Shown here in pieces: positions 7,175 through 13,340 of a DNA stretch of 14,708 bases. Numbering within the stretch: position 1 is the first letter of the stretch; every line of letters begins with the position of its first letter. Below the pieces are notes generated by a model. The model had not been told where the DNA came from. It made no database searches and worked only from the letters and a program-made list of their open reading frames with translations. A program made the position numbers and the translations under genes. The DNA is taken from NCBI GenBank assembly GCA_002494205.1, contig DLBE01000027.1:1-14708 (forward strand), in the 5' to 3' direction. The stretch is from Caryophanales bacterium UBA7029. GTDB taxonomy: Bacteria > Bacillota_I > Bacilli_A > RFN20 > CAG-826.

Positions 7175-8060
7175 AGAAGTTAAAGAAGCATTACAAAACA
7201 ACAAGCCTGTTGTTGCGCTTGAATCAACAATTATTTCACACGGAATGCCTTATCCTAAAAACGTGCAAACAGCTTTAGCTGTTGAAGCAGAAATAAGAAA
7301 AAATGGTGCAATTCCTGCAACAATTGGCATTATTGATGGCGAACCAGTTATTGGTATGAGCCCAGAAGAAATTGAACAATTTGGTAAAAGAAAAGGTGTT
7401 AAAAAAGCATCAAGAAGAGATTTACCTATCATTTTCGCCAATAAAGAATGGGGCGCTACTACTGTTGCAGCAACCATGATTCTTGCTAACATGGCTGGTA
7501 TTGAAGTATTTGTAACCGGTGGTGTTGGTGGTGCTCATAGAGGTGCTGAAAATACTTTTGATATTTCTGCCGATCTTGAAGAGCTTGGAAAAACCAATGT
7601 TACTGTTGTTTCTGCTGGTGTAAAAGCAATTTTAGATTTAAATCTAACATTAGAGATTTTGGAAACAAAAGGTGTTCCAGTTTTATCATATGGAACTGAT
7701 GAATTTGCTGATTTCTACACAAGACATTCTGGAATTAAGATGGAAAATGTCGTCAATTCACCACTTGAAGTCGCTAAAATTATTAAAGCAAAACGCGATA
7801 ACAAGTTAGATGGTGGTATTTTAGTTGCAAACCCTATTCCTGAAGAAGATGCTATGGATTCAAAAGTGATTAATAACGCGATTGAAAAGGCACTTAAAAT
7901 GGCAGATGAGGCTCATGTTAAAGGCAAAGAAATTACACCTTTTTTACTTAAAACCATTGTTGAATTAACTGGTGGTGATTCACTAGAATCTAATATTAAA
8001 CTTGTTTTAAATAACGCAAGATTAGGAGCAAAAATTGCGAAAGAACTTTGTAATTTATGA
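7161..8060 (+). CDS. psuG: Pseudouridine-5'-phosphate glycosidase PsuG
   Basis: PsuG reversibly cleaves the C-C glycosidic bond of pseudouridine 5'-phosphate to uracil and ribose 5-phosphate, the second step of pseudouridine degradation. The 299-residue protein matches the family throughout: VVALESTIISHGMPYP, ASRRDLP, GATTVAATMI, FVTGGVGGAHRGAE, FDISADLEEL, VANPIPEEDAM and the C-terminal TPFLLKTIVELTGGDSLESN. By alignment with E. coli PsuG, the acid/base Glu is E21 (Glu31), the metal-binding Asp is D138 (Asp149) and the Schiff-base Lys is K155 (Lys166), so the enzyme looks active. ATG 7161 has a good Shine-Dalgarno (AGGGAAG, about 7 bases upstream) and gives family length; an in-frame upstream extension would lie inside the ATPase gene. 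It overlaps the ATPase end by 14 bp. The usual partner kinase psuK is not in this window. Confidence 0.96.
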   Translation: MRVSKEVKEALQNNKPVVALESTIISHGMPYPKNVQTALAVEAEIRKNGAIPATIGIIDGEPVIGMSPEEIEQFGKRKGVKKASRRDLPIIFANKEWGATTVAATMILANMAGIEVFVTGGVGGAHRGAENTFDISADLEELGKTNVTVVSAGVKAILDLNLTLEILETKGVPVLSYGTDEFADFYTRHSGIKMENVVNSPLEVAKIIKAKRDNKLDGGILVANPIPEEDAMDSKVINNAIEKALKMADEAHVKGKEITPFLLKTIVELTGGDSLESNIKLVLNNARLGAKIAKELCNL

Positions 8061-8581
8061 AAACTGAGCAATTATTCCAAGAAGGATTGAAAAGTTTACT
8101 TAAATCAAAACCTCTTGATGAAATTAATGTAATTATGTTGTGCGATCACGTTAAATCTAATCGCCAAACGTTTTACTATCATTTTAGAGATATTGCTGAT
8201 GTGGTGGATTCAACCTTTTTGGGAGCAAAAGTTGGATATGGAAAAAAGCTTTTAGATTACGAACCAATTTTAAAAGAACTGATAAATTATATTAGTGCAA
8301 ATTACCAATATGTATCATCAGTTAATAATTCCTATGCATCAGATAAATTATATTCATTCTTCTTCTCCTATTTTTATTTAAAAGTAGGAAATTTGCTGAA
8401 AAATCATGGGTTTTCTGGTCAAGAAATCGTTCGTTATATCTCGGTTTTATCAGCACAAGAATTAATTTTTTGGATTTCTAATAAACGAAAAGAGAAGAAT
8501 GTTTCGTTAATTAAAAGGTTAAATACAATTTGGAGATATTTGGTAACTCAATACCAATCTGATATGAGAAGAACTCTATAG
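8057..8581 (+). CDS. TetR/AcrR-family transcriptional regulator, DhaS-like
   Basis: This 174-residue protein has an N-terminal TetR-type helix-turn-helix. Residues about 5-45 run from a first helix (LFQEGLKSLLKSKPLDEINV) through CDHVKSNRQTFYYHFRDIADV. The NRQTFYYHF recognition-helix signature is typical of the DhaS-like branch (TetR_C type 8), which includes co-activators and repressors of kinase and membrane genes. The rest (about 50-174) is an all-helical, aromatic-rich ligand or dimer domain with no recognisable ligand signature. Its ATG overlaps the psuG stop (ATGA, 8057-8060), and no good Shine-Dalgarno precedes it, which suggests translational coupling. It is in the same operon as psuG and the ATPase and could control that operon, but no operator was identified. 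DNA binding is well supported; targets and ligand are unknown. Confidence 0.88.
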   Translation: MKTEQLFQEGLKSLLKSKPLDEINVIMLCDHVKSNRQTFYYHFRDIADVVDSTFLGAKVGYGKKLLDYEPILKELINYISANYQYVSSVNNSYASDKLYSFFFSYFYLKVGNLLKNHGFSGQEIVRYISVLSAQELIFWISNKRKEKNVSLIKRLNTIWRYLVTQYQSDMRRTL

Positions 8582-8590
8582 GAGAAATTT

Positions 8591-9715
8591 ATGAAAAAAG
8601 AAGAGATTAGAAGTTTAATAGTCTATGCACTATTGATAGTTGCCGCTCTTATTGTTGGCCTCACTGTTGTTAGACCTGCAATGGCAAGCGCACCTAGTAG
8701 TATGGGTCAAATTTTGTTTTTAATCATCGTTGTTATTATTGCTTATTTATTTAATGCAATCGGATTAGAAATTCTCCATGTTATTGGAGCAAAACTTGGC
8801 GGTTACAAAGTAACATCCTTAAACATTTTATGGTTGTGTTTCCACAACGATGGAAAAAACTGGAAAGTTGGTTTTAAAGATTTTAATGGTGTTTGCGGCG
8901 AAATTAGAATCGCTCCACATAAAGAAAAACTTAATCCAAATCTATTAAGCTGGCTTCCATTATTTGGATTTGCGGCAGAACTCGCCGGCTGTGTTGTTAT
9001 TAATACACTTGTTAAAGGTAATCCAGAAACTACAGTAGGTTGGCTATCTCCTGCAGCATTAATATTCTTGTTAATTTCATCATTAATTGCATTCTACAAT
9101 TTTGTTCCTCTTAAACTCGAATCATTAACAGATGGTTATAGAATTAGACTTTTCACAAAGCCTGTAAATATTGAAGCTTATAATCAAATGTTAGTTATTC
9201 AAGAAAAGCAGAGATTAGGCGAAAAAGTCGAGAAAATACCGGTTTTTTCGGAAATTACTGAGTATACTGCAGAAATAAATACCGCAGCAATGAATGAGCG
9301 CGTTGAGAAAGAACAATACGAAGAAGCAATTGGAATCCTTAATCATTTATTAGAAAACAAAAAAGTTATAAATGGTAACGATGTTAATAGACTTATTGCT
9401 CAAAGAGTTTATTTAGCAATATTAACTTCCTCATTAGAAGAAGCAAAGAAAGTGTATGATGAAATTTGTCCTATTGAGGCAAGAAGATTTATTGTTAATG
9501 ATAACAATTTATCAACAATCAGGGCTTACATTTTAATCGCTGGTCTTCTTGAAGGATCAGAAAGTGAAGTAGCATTTGCCAAGACAAAAATTGAAAAGGC
9601 TAAAAAAAGAGCCTCTGCTTCAGTTATTAAAACTGAAGAGAAACTCTTAGATAAATCATTGGATATTGTATATAAAGCACATCCAAAATGGAAAAAAGAA
9701 GATGCCGCTAATTAA
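8591..9715 (+). CDS. Membrane protein related to M50 (site-2 protease-like) family, degenerate active site
   Basis: The protein has 374 residues. Membrane helices are predicted at about 9-30, 41-62, 118-139 and 152-174, followed by a cytosolic domain from about 190 to the end. The second helix runs into GLEILHVIGAKLGGYKV (58-74), the layout of the M50 zinc motif HELGHxxxAKLxGxKV. The first His is Leu59, while E60 and H63 are kept. A second site, NFVPLKLESLTDGYR (170-184, with D181-G182), corresponds to the M50 N-x-x-P...DG region. The fold therefore looks site-2-protease-like but probably cannot bind zinc normally. The C-terminal part has helical, TPR-like stretches (EQYEEAIGILNHLLE, SLEEAKKVYDEI). 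The ATG has a strong Shine-Dalgarno (TAGGAG) overlapping the regulator's stop. The cytosolic domain could bind partners; function is unknown. Confidence 0.72.
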   Translation: MKKEEIRSLIVYALLIVAALIVGLTVVRPAMASAPSSMGQILFLIIVVIIAYLFNAIGLEILHVIGAKLGGYKVTSLNILWLCFHNDGKNWKVGFKDFNGVCGEIRIAPHKEKLNPNLLSWLPLFGFAAELAGCVVINTLVKGNPETTVGWLSPAALIFLLISSLIAFYNFVPLKLESLTDGYRIRLFTKPVNIEAYNQMLVIQEKQRLGEKVEKIPVFSEITEYTAEINTAAMNERVEKEQYEEAIGILNHLLENKKVINGNDVNRLIAQRVYLAILTSSLEEAKKVYDEICPIEARRFIVNDNNLSTIRAYILIAGLLEGSESEVAFAKTKIEKAKKRASASVIKTEEKLLDKSLDIVYKAHPKWKKEDAAN

Positions 9716-9733
9716 GCGACATCTTATTTTTTT
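9691..9733. terminator. Bidirectional Rho-independent terminator between convergent genes
   Basis: A stem pairs AAGATG plus CGCT (9699-9709, one C-A mismatch) with AGCG plus CATCTT (9715-9725) across a 5-base AATTA loop. On the plus strand it is followed by ATTTTTTT; on the minus strand the tail is six T (from AAAAAA at 9692-9697). It overlaps the stop codon of the M50-like gene and sits just past the HTH gene that ends at 9732, so it can serve both transcripts. Confidence 0.85.
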
Positions 9734-10055
9734 AATCCTTCTCTTCGTATCTTGAATTATCTTCTCGAACGAAATCCTCGTAGATGGTATTCGATTTTTC
9801 TGCAATCGGTTTAACTAAGCAAGGATGTTCGCCTTTATTGATAACGCTAGATAATGTAGAAGAGTCATCAAGGAAATCAGTAACATCTAAATTAAAATCT
9901 TTACAGATAGTTTTAACATCTTTTGAAGTAGGCTTCAATTGACCACTTCTCCATTTTTTTAATAATCCTAATTTTATTTTATAGCGTGCGCAAAATGCGC
10001 CATCTGAAAAATGGAGAGAATTTTGAATAAATGCCACTTTTTCCAGGAATTTCAT
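9732..10055 (-). CDS. Small Cro/C1-like (XRE) helix-turn-helix protein
   Basis: This 107-residue protein resembles the lambda-repressor-like HTH fold at its N-terminus. The segment of residues about 18-62 (DGAFCARYKI, LGLLKKWRSG, KPTSKDVKTICKDFNLDV) has the pattern of XRE domains: AxxxxI, then xxIxxWexG, xxPs and the leucine-rich last helix. The remaining 45 residues are polar, have no recognisable domain and could be a short partner or dimer region. The start codon shares one base with the mscL stop (TAATG), and only a weak AAGAG-like site precedes it, so translation is probably coupled to mscL. A DNA-binding role is likely, the target is unknown, and it may regulate mscL or the operon. A fragment of a larger repressor is possible but less likely given the coupled start and terminator. 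Confidence 0.72.
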   Translation of the reverse strand: MKFLEKVAFIQNSLHFSDGAFCARYKIKLGLLKKWRSGQLKPTSKDVKTICKDFNLDVTDFLDDSSTLSSVINKGEHPCLVKPIAEKSNTIYEDFVREDNSRYEEKD

Positions 10056-10576
10056 TATTTTTTCTCTTTTAAGATATCTCTAATTTGAGTTAATAACTCT
10101 TCTTGAGTTGGTGCTGGAACACCTGGTTCGACTGGTTGTGGTCTTTCTTCAGGATGCTTCTCGTAGTACTTCTCAAGTTTTGCTGCTTCAAATTGCTCTT
10201 TCTTTGCTTTTGAAGTGTTAATTGCTTTAACAATAATAAAGAGAATAAGAGCAACTAAGAAGAAGTTAATAATTGCTGAAATGAATGCACCCCAATCAAT
10301 AAAGTTGGTTGCTTCCCAGTCAATAACGTTCTTTGATCCTTCAACATAAACTGGATTACCAAGAATAGTTCTTGCGCCTTCTAAGGCATCTTTACCTAAT
10401 ATTGCAGATAATGCCCAGTTAATAAGTGGTGTAAGGATTTGGCTGGTAAGAGCGGTAACAATTGCGGTGAAAGCACCACCAATGATAATACCAACAGCTA
10501 AATCAAGAACACTTCCTCTTGAAATGAATTCTTTAAATTCGCCAAAGAACCCTTTTTTATCTTTATTTCTTTTCAT
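10055..10576 (-). CDS. mscL: Large-conductance mechanosensitive channel MscL
   Basis: MscL is a homopentameric inner-membrane channel that opens under strong bilayer tension and protects the cell in osmotic downshock. The N-terminus carries the family signature FKEFISRGSVLDLAVGIIIG (the N-terminal amphipathic helix and pore-lining TM1 with its gate, about 21-47). TM2 follows at about 95-118 (FISAIINFFLVALILFIIVKA). The C-terminus has the conserved cytoplasmic bundle PAPTQEELLTQIRDILKEK. At 173 residues it is longer than the roughly 135-150 usual for the family, because the periplasmic loop between TM1 and TM2 and the linker before the C-terminal helix (with HPEERPQPVEPGV) are extended. The start is fixed by a strong GGAGG at 10584-10588. 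Downstream, an HTH gene is coupled by TAATG. Confidence 0.96.
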   Translation of the reverse strand: MKRNKDKKGFFGEFKEFISRGSVLDLAVGIIIGGAFTAIVTALTSQILTPLINWALSAILGKDALEGARTILGNPVYVEGSKNVIDWEATNFIDWGAFISAIINFFLVALILFIIVKAINTSKAKKEQFEAAKLEKYYEKHPEERPQPVEPGVPAPTQEELLTQIRDILKEKK

Positions 10577-10599
10577 GACATAACCTCCATGTAAAATTG

Positions 10600-10628
10600 A
10601 TTATAAATCACTTTTAATTGTTATAAAA
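10600..10628 (-). promoter_or_regulatory. Predicted promoter of mscL
   Basis: On the minus strand a perfect TATAAT (10600-10605 on plus coordinates) lies upstream of the mscL Shine-Dalgarno. A weak -35-like TTTTAT is 17 bp away (10623-10628). It overlaps the divergent degV promoter region, so the two may influence one another. Confidence 0.55.
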
Positions 10629-10644
10629 GATAAATTGATATAAT
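10618..10644 (+). promoter_or_regulatory. Predicted promoter of degV
   Basis: An extended -10 element (TG, one base, TATAAT at 10639-10644) precedes degV. Transcription would start near 10651, just before the AAGGAG Shine-Dalgarno at 10658-10663. The -35 is poor: TTGTTA at 10618 gives a 15-bp spacer, which fits an extended -10 promoter that depends little on its -35. Confidence 0.65.
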
Positions 10645-10669
10645 ATTATTGCGGTCAAGGAGAAGAAAT

Positions 10670-11521
10670 ATGAATAAAGTTAAAATCCTTACAGATTCAA
10701 CTGCAGATTTAAGCCCTGAGCTTTATAAGAAATATGGTATTGATATTGTTTACTGTTCAGTATCATTTGGTGAAAAAGTTTATACAGACACTGTTGATAT
10801 AACTCTTGAGGAGTTATATAAAAAAGTTAAAGAAACTGGTTCTTTGCCACATACAGCAGCAGTTCCGCCAACCGATTTTGAAGAATATTTCCAAAAGCAA
10901 ATTAAAGACGGTTATGATGTTGTCTATGTTGGTCTAGGTTCTAAGTTATCTACAACATTCCAAAATGCGCATATTGCTATGCAATCATGCGAAGAAGGAA
11001 GAGTATTTTTGGTAGATTCTGATTCTTTATCATCAGGTATTGGTTTGCTTGTTATGAAAGCATGTATGTTTAGAGATGAAGGACTTTCCGCAAAAGAAAT
11101 CGCAGAAAAGTGCCAAGCTCTAGCACCAAAAATCATTGCTCAATTTACTGTTGAAAGTCTTGATTACCTTCATAAAGGTGGCAGATGTTCGGGAGCTTCA
11201 AAATTAATTGGACATATCTTCCACGTTCATCCATATTTAAGAATGGTTGACGGTAAACTTATAGTTTACAAGAAACCTCGTGGACCTATGAAACTTGCTA
11301 TTGATGAGCAAATTAAAGAATTCAAAGCAGTTCTACCAAATGTCTATTTAGACAATGTTATGATCACTCACGCAGGATTAGATAAGAATTACGAAGATTA
11401 TTTCTATAGCGAAGTGAAAAAGTTAGTTCCAGAAGCAAATGTTATGATAACAAGAGCTGGATGCACAATTGCATCACATTGTGGATACGGAACAGTTGGA
11501 TTACTATATATCTTAAAATAA
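10670..11521 (+). CDS. DegV family (FakB-like) fatty-acid-binding protein
   Basis: DegV/FakB proteins hold a fatty acid in a deep pocket and present its carboxylate to the FakA kinase, which makes acyl-phosphate for phospholipid synthesis. The 283-residue length is typical. Family marks are present: TDSTADL at 8-14, GLGSKLSTTFQNA around 88-100, DSDSLSSGIG, LDYLHKGGRCSGASK and the C-terminal ASHCGYGTVG. From memory of FakB structures, T62, S94 and H270 would be the carboxylate-binding residues. The ATG at 10670 has an AAGGAG Shine-Dalgarno; an in-frame TTG at 10649 lies at the predicted transcription start and adds atypical residues, so it was not used. The gene is monocistronic, divergent from mscL and closed by a terminator. 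No fakA or plsX is nearby, and which lipid it prefers cannot be read from sequence. Confidence 0.94.
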   Translation: MNKVKILTDSTADLSPELYKKYGIDIVYCSVSFGEKVYTDTVDITLEELYKKVKETGSLPHTAAVPPTDFEEYFQKQIKDGYDVVYVGLGSKLSTTFQNAHIAMQSCEEGRVFLVDSDSLSSGIGLLVMKACMFRDEGLSAKEIAEKCQALAPKIIAQFTVESLDYLHKGGRCSGASKLIGHIFHVHPYLRMVDGKLIVYKKPRGPMKLAIDEQIKEFKAVLPNVYLDNVMITHAGLDKNYEDYFYSEVKKLVPEANVMITRAGCTIASHCGYGTVGLLYILK

Positions 11522-11534
11522 CAAAAAAAGCATT

Positions 11535-11570
11535 GAAAAACCTGGCCGTTTGGTCAGGTTTTCATTTATG
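11535..11570. terminator. Terminator between degV and the convergent membrane-protein gene
   Basis: An 11-bp stem pairs AAAACCTGGCC (11537-11547) with GGTCAGGTTTT (11552-11562), with one G-T pair and a GTTT loop. Plus-strand transcripts continue as TTTTCATTT. Minus-strand transcripts meet a run of seven T about six bases past the stem (11523-11529). It therefore probably ends degV and the 570-residue protein gene alike. Confidence 0.85.
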
Positions 11571-11572
11571 AA

Positions 11573-13285
11573 TTATCTTCTACGAGCTTCCATTTGAGCT
11601 TGTTCTCTATCGTGGCGTTTGAGTTCTTTTTCAAATCTCCAACGTGTTTTGAATGGATGAGCAACAATAAGATAAACAATTACAAACGGAATCATTGCAA
11701 GGTAAACAAAGGAAGCCCATAAACAGCTAAATCTTATTTCAGGAGTAAAAATTCCGGCGATTGTTTTTAAAACAGGGATGTTGTTTCCGAGAGCATCTAA
11801 GATTCCTTTTGAACCGTATCTAACTACAATACCAAGAATTAATTGTGGAAGTCCAAAAACAAATACCATCCAAGTTCTTGTCCAAATTTTATGTCTACGT
11901 AATGTACGGACAAGGGTGAGTAAAGCAAACCAAGCCCAAGGAAGAATAAAGAATGCGATAACTCCTAAAAGGATATAAGCAGCTTTATTTCCGACTTTTG
12001 CAGAGAATGAATCAATTGCAGAAACTGGAATATATTTTTCAATATATTCTTTAAGTATTTTTCTAACTTCGTCTTCACTCTTTTCTGGTTCTCCGCGGCT
12101 AACTCTATAAGAGGCTTTTTTGCTTTCGCCATTTAATAAAACGTCAAGCAAATGAGCAAGTGCTGTATCAACATCATTAATTTGAATGTCTTCTTTATAA
12201 TATGTAATGCTTGAATCGTATGCTCCAGAAGCAAGAACATATGGATTTGATGTATCGCCAGTTGCTACATAGTATTTTCTATCTTTTTCTTCTTTTTCTA
12301 AATCAGCATTGTATTGTTCTTCGGTTGGTTGAGGATTACAAGGAATAAAACCATTTGATGTTACCATTCCATCGAATTTACTAAGTTCGTCAATGAGAGC
12401 ATCAGAAATATGTTCAGAAGAAATTCCTGAGGAATCGAATGCTTCGTAATATGTAGTTTCTTCATTATATGGTAATGGTGAGCCACTATTTGAAACTGGA
12501 GTATAATTTTCTCCGTCTTTTATAAAGAGGAGACATTCTTCGTCTGATTTTGCAGCTTCAACGTTATATTCAGCTTCGCTGACTCTTGCAACTTGCATAC
12601 CGCCGTTTGCTGCAGCTCTATCGGCTAGAATTTTATGAAGACCAGCTTCATCTTCGCCGTTACCTAGAATTGCATTTGCGATATCGTCTGCGGAAGCGGT
12701 GTTGTTTTCAACAAGAGCATAGACATTATCGAAAATTTCTTGAACCTCGTCTTTAGTTACTTGATTTTCTGCATCATCTCCGAAGTAATCAGCGATGGTT
12801 TTGTTAATCTCATCTTCAAGGACTTGTTTTGCCTTATCTTCGGCGGCCTCTTTAAAGAGTTCGAATACACCAGGTGCAATTTTATCAACAGCAACCGTGA
12901 CAAAAGAATCAAGGTTTTCAACAACAGTTTCTTTAATAATATTTTGGTTTTTAAATTCAAAGGCTTTTGCTACTGGAACTTGGATTGGTTGATTGATCTT
13001 AATGCCGTTTGGGAAAGCTTTTGCAATTTTTTCTTCTGTGAGCCAATCTTTAAAAGTGTCTTCAGTTTCGTTTGCTCTACTAGCAAGTCGAACAGTGTAT
13101 GATTTTGAGTCCTTGTTTTCAACGCCGAAAGCAGTTGCAACGTATTTGCCAACTTGTTTACTTGTAAGTGAAACACCAACATTGACACTAACGATAGGTT
13201 GAGCGCAAATACCATAAATAGCAACACCAGCTCCAGCGATGTAAACTAAGTTCATCAATTTAACCAATGTTTTTCTAAATCCCAT
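11573..13285 (-). CDS. Unrecognised 570-residue membrane protein with large extracytoplasmic region and internal repeat
   Basis: I do not recognise the family. The N-terminus (about 10-30, LMNLVYIAGAGVAIYGICA) is a signal anchor or first membrane helix. Residues about 31-430 are polar and acidic and are probably outside the membrane, with helical, DUF-like stretches (NLDSFVTVAVDKIAPGVFEL, then an Ala/Glu/Lys-rich region). Three C-terminal hydrophobic segments lie at about 435-459, 472-488 and 519-542, ending in a basic cytoplasmic tail. Within the outer part a module of about 47 residues occurs twice (236-282 and 321-366), both starting with an S/T-E-x-x-Y-N pattern and ending in TYY. No catalytic motif is seen. 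A clear Shine-Dalgarno (AGAGGAA, 13293-13299) fixes the start. It follows pmbA on the same strand after 55 bp but has its own promoter. It could be a surface or envelope-associated protein. Confidence 0.7.
   Translation of the reverse strand: MGFRKTLVKLMNLVYIAGAGVAIYGICAQPIVSVNVGVSLTSKQVGKYVATAFGVENKDSKSYTVRLASRANETEDTFKDWLTEEKIAKAFPNGIKINQPIQVPVAKAFEFKNQNIIKETVVENLDSFVTVAVDKIAPGVFELFKEAAEDKAKQVLEDEINKTIADYFGDDAENQVTKDEVQEIFDNVYALVENNTASADDIANAILGNGEDEAGLHKILADRAAANGGMQVARVSEAEYNVEAAKSDEECLLFIKDGENYTPVSNSGSPLPYNEETTYYEAFDSSGISSEHISDALIDELSKFDGMVTSNGFIPCNPQPTEEQYNADLEKEEKDRKYYVATGDTSNPYVLASGAYDSSITYYKEDIQINDVDTALAHLLDVLLNGESKKASYRVSRGEPEKSEDEVRKILKEYIEKYIPVSAIDSFSAKVGNKAAYILLGVIAFFILPWAWFALLTLVRTLRRHKIWTRTWMVFVFGLPQLILGIVVRYGSKGILDALGNNIPVLKTIAGIFTPEIRFSCLWASFVYLAMIPFVIVYLIVAHPFKTRWRFEKELKRHDREQAQMEARRR
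12188..12325 (-). repeat. Second copy of duplicated extracytoplasmic module (residues 321-366)
   Basis: Residues 321-366 of the 570-residue membrane protein start TEEQYNADLEK, continue with YYVATGD and NPYVLASGAYDSS, and end in ITYYKED. They align over their whole length with residues 236-282. The copies are diverged, so the relation is visible in protein rather than DNA. Confidence 0.6.
12440..12580 (-). repeat. First copy of duplicated extracytoplasmic module (residues 236-282)
   Basis: Residues 236-282 start SEAEYNVEAAK, continue with LLFIKDGENYTPVSNSG, and end in YNEETTYYEA. The shared frame with the second copy is E-x-x-Y-N, a charged Lys/Glu helix, a short aromatic strand, G, P-x-V, S, G, then Y-x-x-x-T-Y-Y. 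Thirty-eight residues separate the copies. Confidence 0.6.
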
Positions 13286-13308
13286 AGTAAAATTCCTCTA
13301 TTGAGTTA

Positions 13309-13337
13309 ATTGTATAAATAATAATTATTATTGTCTA
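13309..13337 (-). promoter_or_regulatory. Predicted promoter of the 570-residue membrane-protein gene
   Basis: On the minus strand a TAGACA -35 (13332-13337; five of six consensus positions) and a TACAAT -10 (13309-13314; five of six) are separated by exactly 17 bp, just upstream of the AGAGGAA Shine-Dalgarno. The spacer contains a perfect 16-bp palindrome at 13317-13332 that could act as an operator. Confidence 0.6.
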
Positions 13338-13340
13338 TAA

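Noticed and set aside
10649..10669. TTG 10649 as the degV start
   Set aside because: It coincides with the predicted transcription start, adds Arg-rich residues unlike the family and has no Shine-Dalgarno; ATG 10670 has AAGGAG.
12740..13102. 120-codon open frame on the plus strand opposite the 570-residue protein gene
   Set aside because: It is antisense to a well-supported gene, with no Shine-Dalgarno and a Phe/Asn/Cys-rich composition typical of a shadow of AT-rich coding DNA.
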